DNA from: Paragyromitra xinjiangensis
Lineage: Eukaryota; Ascomycota; Pezizomycetes; Pezizales; Discinaceae
Length of the DNA stretch: 64,000 bases
NCBI GenBank assembly: GCA_038503065.1
Contig: JBCAMK010000011.1
Span: 1,240,001 to 1,304,000 of the forward strand
Direction of reading: 5' to 3'
Positions 33,429 to 43,719 of this stretch are shown here, piece by piece. A model generated the notes under the pieces. That model was not told the origin of the DNA, did not search any database, and saw only the letters and a program-made list of their open reading frames with translations. The stretch's first letter is position 1, and each line of letters begins with the position of its first letter. The position numbers and the translations under genes are program-made.

Positions 33429-33987
33429 TCACCTCTCCTTCAACGCTTTATTTCTCTTCTCCCTACGCTTCAACCTCTCCACCCTCTTCGCATGCATCTT
33501 CTCCGCTAGTTTCGCATATCGTTCTTTCTCTACCTGCTTTTCTCGCTTCTCCTTGAGGGCTACTATCCGTGCCTACATTGCCACCGTTAGTTCCTTATCT
33601 TCCCCGAAACCAAAGTAGGAACAAAATTCGCCCACCTGTTTTGCAGCTTCCTTCTCATCTTTCAATTCCTTCTCACGAGCTTTCATCGCAGTCATCGCTT
33701 TCCGCTCCTCCAATCGTGCTTCCCATGACTTACTCGTACCAGCTTTAGGGCGAAATGCTGTTTTGGCAGGTTTCCATTGTTTGCCTATTCCTTAGTCAGT
33801 ACCATGCACAAGCCCTTGGCTGAGGGGGAACAAGAAAGGTGAAAGGGAAAATGAAAAAGGGAAAAGGGGCAATGGGTCATAGAGGGGTAATGATACCATT
33901 CTTGCGAGCACCAGCGATGGGCGCAATTGCAGTTCCAACAGCAGCAGATGGCGCTGCGGGGGCAGCGGTTCCTAGTTCCTCGGCCAT
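33429..33987 (-). CDS. CGR1: rRNA-processing protein Cgr1
   Basis: Three exons (33987-33897, 33784-33636, 33572-33429) encode 127 residues, as in yeast Cgr1 (about 120). After an Ala-rich start ([18 protein letters not shown]) comes the family core [13 protein letters not shown] and [29 protein letters not shown], followed by a Lys/Arg/Glu-rich helix ending [13 protein letters not shown]. Cgr1 acts in the nucleolus in pre-rRNA processing and 60S subunit assembly. Introns show TGACTAAG and GAACTAACG branch sites. It stands head-to-head with ORT1 across 843 bp. Confidence 0.93.
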
Positions 33988-34830
33988 ATTTTCTTAGTTC
34001 GAGTGTCGTGTTTATCGCTCAGTAGCGAGAGGGGTAAACTGGATTGCTCGGTTGGGGGTGAAGTGGGGAAGAAAGCTCTTTTCGCCGTGAGCTTGAAACT
34101 TTACGTGAGGCAAATATTTGCTTTACCTTCTCGTGGAGGTTAGACGTTGTGGGCAGAAACGGTATCAGATGATCAGATTTCGGAGAAACCAGGATGTTGT
34201 GCCGTTTATCTGATGGATCTTCCTTGTCATGATGCAACAGGGAAAATATCGACCTCTTCTACCCTTTTTTGGCTGAGAAGCGACAGCTGCGGGAACTTAA
34301 AATTTTTCTGCAGGGTGGCCGAATTCAACTATTCCTCCACCCAGAATACTAGTGTTCCAGAGTGGTACATGTATTTCGTGTTTGGTGTTCCTTCCTATAT
34401 GCTACCTGGCCTTCTGCCTCTACAAATTCATCTTACGAATCCTGCCAGGTCCAGTCTCGCTCAGTCCCCCGCACAGCTATTATACCCTCTGGCAGCTGCT
34501 GCCTTGCCTGTTGCTGGCCGAAAGGGGTACCTTACTACAAAGCGCTCGTCATCGTCATCAGTCACTAAAACGAACGAAGCCCGCCGTCGCCCAAAGCGCT
34601 CCTCCACAATTATATATATAAACAAAAAAAAAGAGGCTTCCCCTTTCTTTCCGCTTCTCCTTTCTTCTGTACTCCATTACATCAATTATACCATGCTATT
34701 CGCTGGATAAAACTCTTTTTCCTGTCCTTTCCGTGTTCCTGGAGTGAAACAGCTGCTACCACCCAATATAACTCATAATTCGTTGATTCCCCGCGGAAAA
34801 AAAAGACCTGTTACCTTCCAACTGTACGCA
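33988..34830. promoter_or_regulatory. Divergent upstream region, CGR1 / ORT1
   Basis: Both genes start outward from this 843-bp region. It contains a TACATGTA palindrome (34368-34375) and an A-run (34620-34631). A 187-codon plus-strand ORF (34147-34710) crosses it, but its composition is not protein-like and I treat it as chance. Confidence 0.5.
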
Positions 34831-36161
34831 ATGTCTCAGGAACACAGAATTATTGATCCCCTTGCTGTCGGGGGCGCAACGACATCAACCACCGTTCCAG
34901 AAGCTGCGGCGCTCACAGGCTTCAAGGACATTGTCTTCGGCTCAGTGAGTCTCCTGGGTTCTGCTGGCGTCGCAGGAAGTCTGAAGCTCATGAAAAACTG
35001 CACATACAGACAGCTGGAATCATCGGCAAGACAATTGAATACCCCTTCGACACCGTCAAGGTCAGCCCCTCCCCTTCAAAAAAAAAAAACCTCAAATCAA
35101 AAACCAATGATCGAAAAAGTTTTTCCTGTCTCACGACGCTGATCCCTGCTGCAGGTACGGCTGCAATCGCAACGCGACGATGCACCACTGCGGTACCGTG
35201 GCCCACTCGACTGCTTCCGTCAAACCGTGAAGCAGGATGGCATCCGGGGACTATATCGGGGTATTTCCCCGCCACTCGTTGGAGCCGCCGCTGAGAATTC
35301 GGCGCTGTTTTTCAGTGTATGAGCTTCTACGTTTCCTACCACGACATGCTTCAAGCTGTGCATAATAGACTGACAGGAATAGTACAACATCGCACAATCC
35401 TTCGTCCGCAAGACCCTTTACCCGGAACATGTCTCCGACAAGCTCCCTCTCAGCGCCTTGATCTTCTGCGGTGCTGCCAGCGGCTCATTCACTTCATTCT
35501 TGCTCACCCCCATTGAGTTGATCAAATGCAAAATGCAAGTGCAGACAATTGGGCTGCAGCGTCCCATCCTGGCACCAACAGCCACAACCACAACAGGTCC
35601 TAAAGGCACAGTCCCCGGTGCTTCAGTGGGAATGCACACTGCTGCTGTAAGGCATGCAGGCCCCTTCGCGCTCATTGGCGAAGTCTACAGAGTGTATGGG
35701 GTCCGTGGATTTTGGCATGGGCAAGCAGGTACGTTCCTACGTGAGACAGGGGGCTCCGCAGCGTGGTTCGGGAGCTATGAGTATGTTTCTGGCGTGCTCC
35801 GGAATTGGAGTGGGAGGGGGACGAATTCGGCGGGGGAGCAGATGATGGCTGGTGCTGCAGGTGCGAATTTTCTATTCCTTTTTGGTCCCGTGCATTCGAG
35901 CTCTGCTAACTAGTGCTAGCGGGTGTGAGCTACAACTTTATGTTCTACCCCGCCGACTCTGTCAAGTCACGTATGCAGACAGAGGCCATCGGTGCCAAGG
36001 GCGATAAGATGGAGAGTTTCTGGACGGTTGCCAAGCGTATGTATAGGGCTGGTGGGATCAAGCCTATGTATCGTGGCTGCGGGATCACCTGTATGAGGAG
36101 CGCCCCATCGAGTGCGATTATCTTCTTGGTATATGAGAGTTTGAAAAGCTACTTCGCGTGA
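34831..36161 (+). CDS. ORT1: Mitochondrial ornithine carrier
   Basis: Five exons (34831-34944, 35010-35060, 35155-35316, 35383-35860, 35920-36161) encode 348 residues. Three SLC25 repeats carry [20 protein letters not shown] and [10 protein letters not shown]; the middle PIE and last PAD variants with [11 protein letters not shown] and [15 protein letters not shown] match fungal Ort1/Arg11. Family members export ornithine made in the matrix to the cytosol for arginine synthesis. A 45-residue Ala/Gly/Thr insert ([18 protein letters not shown]) enlarges the second repeat. Exon 2 is only 51 nt. Start at 34831; an in-frame upstream ATG at 34744 would add 29 residues without homology appearance. 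Convergent with TMA22. Confidence 0.93.
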
Positions 36162-36538
36162 GTTAGCTTTACTTGGGGATTGAGCGGGGTGCATGTTACA
36201 GTAGGTGGGGGTTCGGTTTTTATTGCTGCATAGGTGGTGTCATTTTTTTCATATTCAGCTCGACATATAAGGTAAGCGAGTTGGATGGGTTTCTTTGCTT
36301 CAATAAGGCGTTTAAAATGGCATGATGGTTTTTGTGAAATAGACAAAAAAAAGTTGAGGGTTTTCATAACATGTATCATGTATTTTTTATTTTATTTTCC
36401 AGCCATGTTCAAGATATATTACAAGCAGAAGCAAAAAAGAACAAAACAAACTCCTAAACGAAAGTACCGCAAGGATGAAGGCATAAGTCTCTTCCAGATC
36501 TCAAAGACGTATAACCTCACCATTACCTTCCATCCCAC
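36162..36538. other. Convergent intergenic region, ORT1 / TMA22
   Basis: 377 bp between the two facing stop codons, AT-rich with several A/T runs (about 36345, 36382, 36435). No ORF of note. Confidence 0.5.
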
Positions 36539-37406
36539 TCACGGCCCTTCCTTCTTCTTCTTTTTCTCCTCGACTTGCTCGATATTATCCACTGGCACCT
36601 CCGGATACTTCTCCTCGATATACTCCAGGATATCATCACTTAGATCACCCTGCACAACGATCTCATCCTGCCCTGCAGCACCCTTCGTTACACTACTACC
36701 GCAAGCAAATTTCTTTCCAAAGTCCTTTGCAACCTTTTTTAAGTCAAGCCCAAACGCCTCGAGTCCTGTTACGACAATCACGTGTTTACGTTTTGCACGT
36801 TCAACACGCTTGAGGATGATCTTAGAGGCTAACTTCTTCGCAAGCTCACGCTCGGCACGTGCAGTTTCTTTGACAGCTTTCTTTTCAGCGGCTTGTTCAG
36901 CTTTTTCGGCACGGGCTTTGGCGTCGACTGTCAAATGGGACATGGCGGCTTCGACGGCCTCTATAGAGGGTCAGTACGTTATATAAGAAAAGTACTGATA
37001 AAAGAGAAGATAATGCATAGGCCTGAAGGAGTAAGGGAAACTGTAGATAGGGGACGGACCAGTATTGTAGACCGAAGGCATCAAGTCTGGATGATTATCC
37101 TCGAGCCATTCTTTACACTTCTTTGCTGAGTTGCCAAATTCGCAGTACTGATAGGGGCGTATTAGCAAGAACCAACCGGAGCTTTAATTGCCGGAATTGA
37201 GTACTTCTGGAGGTAGTGTGCACACTACCATGAATAAACAATCAGCATTCAATTTAAACATCAATCTGAAAGAAAAGTCTCATCAGCTTACCTCCACAAT
37301 ATAGAATAACCTTCGCCTGTGGTTCTGAGGGGGTTGCTGTAGCAGTACCAGTAGCAGCACCAGTAGCAGCACCAGTAGCAGCGGAACTTTCCTCGGTATC
37401 AGCCAT
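36539..37406 (-). CDS. TMA22: Translation machinery-associated protein Tma22 (DENR)
   Basis: Four exons (37406-37292, 37224-37205, 37147-37060, 36960-36539) encode 214 residues. The N-terminal domain has the DENR zinc-site motif VILYCGVCTLPPEYCEFG, which exists only if the 20-nt exon 2 is spliced in. The C-terminal SUI1/eIF1 fold runs from about 120 to 200 (KRKHVIVVTGLEAFGLDLKKVAKDFGKKFACGSSV, QGDLSDDILEYI), with a Lys-rich end. With its MCT-1-like partner Tma20, the protein helps recycle 40S subunits and reinitiate translation. The start exon holds a 12-bp GCAGCTACTGGT-type repeat coding Ala-Ala-Thr-Gly. The third intron has a GTCCGT donor. Confidence 0.95.
37345..37383 (-). repeat. 12-bp in-frame repeat in TMA22
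   Basis: About three copies of a 12-bp unit code for repeated Ala-Ala-Thr-Gly near the N-terminus of Tma22. Length changes would stay in frame. Confidence 0.85.
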
Positions 37407-39701
37407 CGCCGTTATTGATGGTTTCGGAGGTTGAGGTTTTTCGGTTGTATGGAAGGAGTTGCACGTTGAGGCTCAACTGAGGGGTTCAACGTCATGGTCG
37501 ATCCTGCCCCGCCCCACGCAAGTGTACGACGGGGTTTGGTCTCGGGATGGGCTTAGACATGTACTACCGAATTTAAATGGAAGCACCATTAATATTCTAT
37601 GTAAGATAACTACGCCATCAGCTTCGTATTCGATTTATGCATGTCCTTCACAACCACTCACTCGGGCTATAGAGTCGGTATGCCGACGCTAGCAGTAAGT
37701 CACAATAACGATTTGCCGGATAGATTTTAGTCGCAAAGGTTTTGCCAAAGTCTCACATCCTAACTCCGGTGATTTCATAGTTTCTCGCCGAAATGATTAT
37801 TGTCCCATTTATATGACGTTTTCACAGGTCAAATTGCAATGTTTCAAGGACCCCGCGCTCGGCAAGACAGACAGCGGCTCGCCTCGTTCCTAGAGTGCGG
37901 TCCAAGTGACCCCGGACCGGTCGGCAACGGCCTCCCGAGCTATGTCTAGAGGACATCATGATCTTTTGAAAGTCGTCGTGACCGTGATCCCGAGGTTGCA
38001 TGCACTCGTTGCCTGGAACTCGGCAAAGCAATTATCCGTGCGGCAGTGCTGAGGCTCCGTCGGTGTAAGCCTAAAACCTCCTAGTCGGCCAAGGATAGAT
38101 ATCTAGGCCCTCAAAAGACTCGTAGGTTTCTATTTTAGATTGGGTTCTGACGTCTCCGAAGTTCTTCGGGGTTTATGAACGAAACTGCAAGGCACATTAC
38201 TTTAGCTACATCACGCTGTTTCTTCATGATTCTTTTAGCGGTCATTTCTCACGACGAAACCTCAGGCGGTTTTACGAGCTGATCGACTACCCCGAGAGTC
38301 AGTTCGGAATCGTTTCAAGCGTTTTCTTTTTCGTTTCTATTAGACAGAAATAGACACTGGAAACGCCGATGTGAATTTGGCTGTTACGAGTTTTGATGCG
38401 AGCCAACCTATCTTTTCTACTTATGCACCACCACACCGCGCCGCTTTCGCGGAAGTGGGTTGTTTACCTACCAGTGCTCACACCTAGAATACGAAGTTGC
38501 TTTTTATTCCTTGGGAGGCGCAGAAGAAAATAAGTGAGAGGCCTGATAGAAAGGTGTCCGTGGCTCAAGAGGGGACTCGTCATGGGTTTGACTTGGGTGC
38601 AGTAGCATTCTCGCTATGCATGTTACGGTGAATACATGTAGTGGTTGAAAATTAAAGAGAAACGTCGCCAATGATTGAAATCGTAACCAGGGCTTAGTAG
38701 TATTCGGAGATGCAGGATCAGCCTAAAAAGGATAGATTATCACAGATGTTTAGAAAGGCCGAACCTAAACTAAACCCGGTGGACAGATTTGGCGAGCGGT
38801 GCAAACCGGGTTGATTCTCTTAAACTGCTATGATGTTCTCTACTCTATTGCTATTCTTATCATTGACCTCTAAAGATTAGTGTCATTACCGTGGTACCCG
38901 AGTTCGTAACCGTAAGCTGACCTTGAGCCGACGCTAGGACATTAGGACCCCAGGTCTGGAGGTCTCGTGGATAACTTATTTTCGACTAGAGAATTTACAT
39001 CCTAAAGAGAACGAAGCGGAGTCAAAGTCTTCAGAGATGTTCGGAAGTTCGGACAGACGGAGAAGGAGAGAATTGATCAACGATCCACGATAACGGTTGC
39101 ATATCGATAACATAACATACCAACGTTTGATCAGCCCTGCAGTAGTTGTTTGGTACCGACGCGTGATAACAACTTGGGCTGCATCGATCCACTACTCTAA
39201 GGACGAAACAAGATTCGTTCATGGGCACGTTCCACTTTTGTTTTTTTCTCTATTCATTTTCTTACATCTCTTCCCCATCTTCATAGCATGTTGTGTTATG
39301 CGTTCGTGTGCCTCCGCGGGCCTGTTTTTCGGTGGTTAAAACGGCTTTTGTGGGACTCAACACGATAGGCGTCTGCGGGGGGTGTGGCGTCAATGTCTCT
39401 TGTAGAGCACAGTAACTACGCTAGCAAGCCAGGATATTGTTATTCTGTGGGGTTCTTTCGATGAATTTCGTGTCATCTCGATAGGCTATGATGTGTTGGT
39501 AAATAAACACGGTACGAAGAACGCTGGAATCTAGGATGTTTCTCATTCTCTATGTTCCCTGTCGCCGCCCCCGCAAGATCGAGGTTAGGATAATTCCGAG
39601 CGAACAGACCTTTTGTCGTTGGGACTTGGGGATCTTGCGGGATCGTGGATTGGGCAAGTCCGAGGCGCTTTAGTGGCCTCAACAAAACGTGACTTGTTGC
39701 A

Positions 39702-39935
39702 ATGAAACGTAATGGATGGGGGAAGGCTCAACGTTGTGTTTTCCCTGGCAAAGGGTCTCAAGTGACCCTCCAACATGTTGCTGCTGGAGATCTCGTCGCT
39801 GCTGTGCGGATTATCAGAGACCTTGAAGATGTCACCAAGCTAAAGTGCGAGTCGTGTCGCAACCATCTATTGATTAGACCTGAGAGGGAATCGGCGTCAG
39901 TGTGGCGTCAGAGACAAGCGGTTCCCCAGGTTTAG
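39702..39935 (+). CDS. Weak hypothetical ORF
   Basis: 77 codons with protein-like composition (VAAGDLVAAVRIIRDLEDV, a CESC pair). No family recognised. It may be one piece, with the ORF at 40021-40275, of a gene or relic whose splicing I could not resolve in frame. Confidence 0.2.
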   Translation: MKRNGWGKAQRCVFPGKGSQVTLQHVAAGDLVAAVRIIRDLEDVTKLKCESCRNHLLIRPERESASVWRQRQAVPQV

Positions 39936-40020
39936 TAGATATGCGAAGGTTATTCGTTGGACTGAGAGACCAAAAGGCTCAACAGAAATTATGGGGGACA
40001 ACGGTTGTTGAACCACAGGG

Positions 40021-40275
40021 ATGGTGCTTCCTTCTCCTTGGCTAATCTGCGAAGAAGTTATCTACGCGGGGGGTGGGGGCACCATATCAGTGGCTGGGGT
40101 AAAGCAGGTTGTTCCTGTCGTTCTTGGTAAGATTAACAATCTTGGCATCCCGAAAGGCAGCGTTGGAATTCCAGAGGAGGCATACCCAGCAGAGTATCTA
40201 GGATTCAGAGATGCATTCCATACATCCATTCACAATCTTGCGTCCCTAGCACGGCAATGGGCAGGAATCAATTGA
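40021..40275 (+). CDS. Weak hypothetical ORF
   Basis: 84 codons including GGGGTISVAGVKQVVPVVL and EEAYPAEYLGFRDAFHTSIH, which look more like protein than chance. The ATG follows directly after an ACCACAG acceptor-like site. No known domain. Confidence 0.22.
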   Translation: MVLPSPWLICEEVIYAGGGGTISVAGVKQVVPVVLGKINNLGIPKGSVGIPEEAYPAEYLGFRDAFHTSIHNLASLARQWAGIN

Positions 40276-41965
40276 TGCTAGGTTAAGTTTTTCGGCAATG
40301 GCAAGCAGTAGGGTATTTTTGACGCAGTCAATATATCAATTGGAACCTGAGTAGGGTAAAGATTGATTGGGGGACATCTTAGAAAACAATAATCAATTGG
40401 CTGGAAGAGGAGGGGCTGCATGTAATTCCAAGTCTCAACTTGACCACCACTGCCGGGCAGGGGGATAAGGGTGAGTGAGCGTGGGTGAGCAACGAGCGGA
40501 AGCCCGCAGATTTCGAGATCCTTGCCGAACGTCCTTTTTCCTTCCCCGTAGTCCGTCTGAAGAAGGTGCAGACTGTACGGACCCGAATTACTCCAGCTTG
40601 CCGTCGTTAACAGTTGTCTGTTTGCTAGTTTTTGTGGAGACTTTGTGGTAGTGCCGTTGCGCAAGGCGGTCAGGGAAGGGCTGCGTTTCTCTCGTCCCGA
40701 TTGGAATTTTGGACGTCACCCACACCTCTCCATCTCCCTTCGTATTTTCCTGGCTATCCTGACTCCTTAGAGTGGAGATAACTCAATCATTTCTATTCTC
40801 GAGTCAACAGCTACCGTATTCATTGCACGGGAAACTCTTATCAAGCCCTATCATGGTATTGACGTAGGAAAGATGCCGTTATCGCAAAATAGAGTTTTTC
40901 TGGGGATATTCATTCAAAGGGATCCTCGGCCTTGCTAGCCACCCCCATGCTATCTACATCTACATGTACATACCATGGATCAGCGTGGGATGTGAAAGAA
41001 TGAAAGAATGAAAGCAAAGGACGGTTTAGATGGTTACATGTATTTGAAGTTTGGAAATGGCTGAGCAAAGAGAGCAGGAACCAGTGCCTGGCACCCACAC
41101 TTCCGCCGCCCCCCAAAGCCAGTCCATCCACACTTAATCCCTGTCCCGAAACCTACTCGACATATTCGCTTCGGGGCTTTCTTTTACCTCTCTTCCATGA
41201 CCTGCGCCTGCATCTGTGTCGTTCTGCTACTCACTAGCATTTTGCTTCTTTTCTAGTCCTGGACGGACATCTTACTCTCGTTCTGCCAACTGCTCTTCCT
41301 TCCGCTTTCCGTGACCGTTATTCATTCACCTTATCCTCACCGCCTCTGCCCTCTGCACTTCTTTCTCCTTTCCTTCTTTCTCTTCTTGTGCACTCACTCT
41401 CATCCATCCTCACGCGCGTTGTTGTAACTGAGTAATGCTACCACCGCTGTGTCTGCTATTCCGCTGTTCCCCTTACGTCTCCTGCTGCCTCGGCATTTAT
41501 CCCACCCCCTTTGCGCTTGTCGCCTCTTCGTTCGGATTCTTCGCATCCGCTACTACACACAGGTACATCATACAACAACACTCGGATCTATTGGCTGATC
41601 AAAACACCCACCTGCTCGCACCCCCATCTCCCTTTCTCGAAAAAAAAAACAGTACTCGTGGACAATAAAACTTGCATGATTTTTATTTATCTTGTTTTTT
41701 GCAACAACGGAGCGAAGGAAGAAAACTCGTTTTTTTCTCTTCCGTTACTTCTCGGTCAACCTAAACAGGAGACAAACACTTGCATAACCTGCACTGTCAA
41801 CGTCAACGTTAACGTCAACGAAGGCTAATAGCATCTCTTCGAATTTTATTTGTCCATCTCCCATTCTTCTACAGCAACTCACGGTTCAGCGAGAACGTTT
41901 GCTGCAGGCTTCATCAACTCACGTCTTTCATCGTTCCCTCTGTTATTTCGCTGGAAAGCATCAAA

Positions 41966-43719
41966 ATGATGGCCGAAGTCATGGCTGCTCCTATCCAATT
42001 GGATGCTTACTATTCTTCTTCTCCTCGGTGTGGTTCACCGCAACCTCCGTACCACTCACCGACCTATGGTTCTTCCTTACCTCGCTCGCAATATCGTTAT
42101 GACACCCCAAAACTATCTCCTCATCCGTCGTCGATAGCTTCATCATCGCCACCACTATCGAGCATTTCCTACTCACCACGCTCATCTGTCTCTTCTTCTG
42201 TTGCAAGCAGTATTTGCCTAGATAACAAACCGTTTCTCGACGTCGAAGATCAACTGCTCTTCCCAGTTTACGATCAGGGGACTGGTGCTTCTTCGCCCGA
42301 TTCGGACACACCTTCTTCGCCGATTTCCAACGATTACTCAACACCACCCATCCAGAGACAGTCCTCACCGTTGACTGTTGAGGTACCGGAATTGGTGGTG
42401 ATACCTGCCGACGACAGCGTTGTGAGACACGAGCCATCACGGCACGTTGACTATCTCTCTCACGATTGGAAGGAGGAAGATATCTGGGCATCGTGGAGGT
42501 ACATGATTGGCAAGCGAAAGGTCTATAGTAATGCTGCTCGTTTGGAAAATGCTTCATGGAGGACGTGGGCAAAGTCAAAGTTCAAGTTGAAGACGGTGTC
42601 GCCAGAGACTTTGAATTGGTAATCTTAACGGATACTTTATTACTTACGATTAGTATGCTGACTTTGAGTAGGTTAAAGGATTGTGACGTGACATGGCTCT
42701 ATGGACCTTTATCCACAGCCAATCTCAGATCATCTTTGATGGTTTCGCCTCCATCACCAACCGCTTCGCCGACAGAGTCTCGATTAAGATCTTCAGGTTC
42801 CTTTTTTAAGAAGCCCATTTTGAAGAAAAGAAGCATGTCCGAGGTGATGTTGCAAAAGTCTTTGTCAACCTCTAGCCTTCTCAAACAGGCAGCGGCTGCA
42901 ATTGAGTCTCAGCAATCCGGCCTAAGTAGGCCTGCAATGGTTTCACGTGCAAATTCCGATTTTTCAACGTTCCTCCATGGATCAAAAAGCACTAGCGCCA
43001 TCAATACCCGGGAGTTGCCTTCGGCGTTATCCACTGGATCGCAATCGCCATCCTATGCGAAACATATTCACTTCAATGATCAGGTTCAGCAGTGTATTGC
43101 TGTTGATAAAGATGAAGAGGATGATGATGATGATGACGATGAAGTTTTCCAGGTTGAGAATATTGAGGATAGTTCATCTGATGATGATGGGCTGCTCATG
43201 ATGCCGAAACCAAAAGGGTGCAGCAAGGGAAGCTCAAGGGGATGTACCAGCGACCATCAGACAATCGCGATGTTGCCGTCTACAACGCTAAAGGCTGTCG
43301 AAGAAGTTGTGGATGTCAAGAAAAATGACACTTTTAGCAATTTTGGCAGTTTTTTCTCGTCATTCGGGGCTGGTGCTAATTCCACAGAGGCTAGAGAGCT
43401 GGGAAAATCGGAGAGCTTAGTAGGGACAAAATCGTACATTTTGGAAGACGACGATGACGATATGGCTGAACTTGATTGGGAACCGAGTCGATTTGCCACT
43501 CGAAGGGATAGTGTGTCGGTTACACAAGATCGGTTTGGAAGCCGGAGTTTTGAGAGCAAACCTGGTCCCAGGGATGACGATTTCCAATTGCCAAATTACA
43601 CTTATGACGAGGACGAGGATGATGAGGTTGCGGCTGGTCTTTTCGGGCGAGCTGTTGACGCGGTCAATACTGCCAGAGATATTGCGCATGTCCTGTGGAA
43701 TGTTGGCTGGAGCAGATGA
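41966..43719 (+). CDS. Reg1-like regulatory subunit of protein phosphatase 1 (DUF1752)
   Basis: Two exons (41966-42618, 42672-43719) encode 566 residues. A Ser/Pro-rich N-terminal half leads to the DUF1752 signature SHDWKEEDIWASWRYMIGKRKVYSN, which continues over the splice (ETLNW|LKDCDVTWLYGPL, about residues 165-230). A PP1-docking RVxF-type motif, KHIHFNDQVQQC, lies at about 350, followed by acidic runs (DEEDDDDDDDE, DSSSDDDG) and a final AVDAVNTARDIAHVLWNVGW. In yeast, Reg1 brings the phosphatase Glc7 to Snf1 and enforces glucose repression; the same role here is inference from these two motifs. A long C/T-rich leader precedes the start, which has a favourable AAAATG context. Confidence 0.88.

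Larger units (their letters stand above)
37407..41965. other. Gene-poor region and upstream of the Reg1-like gene
   Basis: About 4.6 kb. TACATGTA palindromes at 38633, 40961 and 41035. Two plus-strand ORFs around 39.7-40.3 kb are the only coding candidates. From about 41160 to 41960 the plus strand is strongly C/T-rich, as expected for the promoter and long leader of the Reg1-like gene, with a GTCAACGTCAACGTTAACG run at about 41797. Confidence 0.45.

Noticed and set aside
34147..34710. 187-codon plus-strand ORF upstream of ORT1
   Set aside because: Low-complexity tail, no domain, overlaps the promoter region of two well-supported genes.
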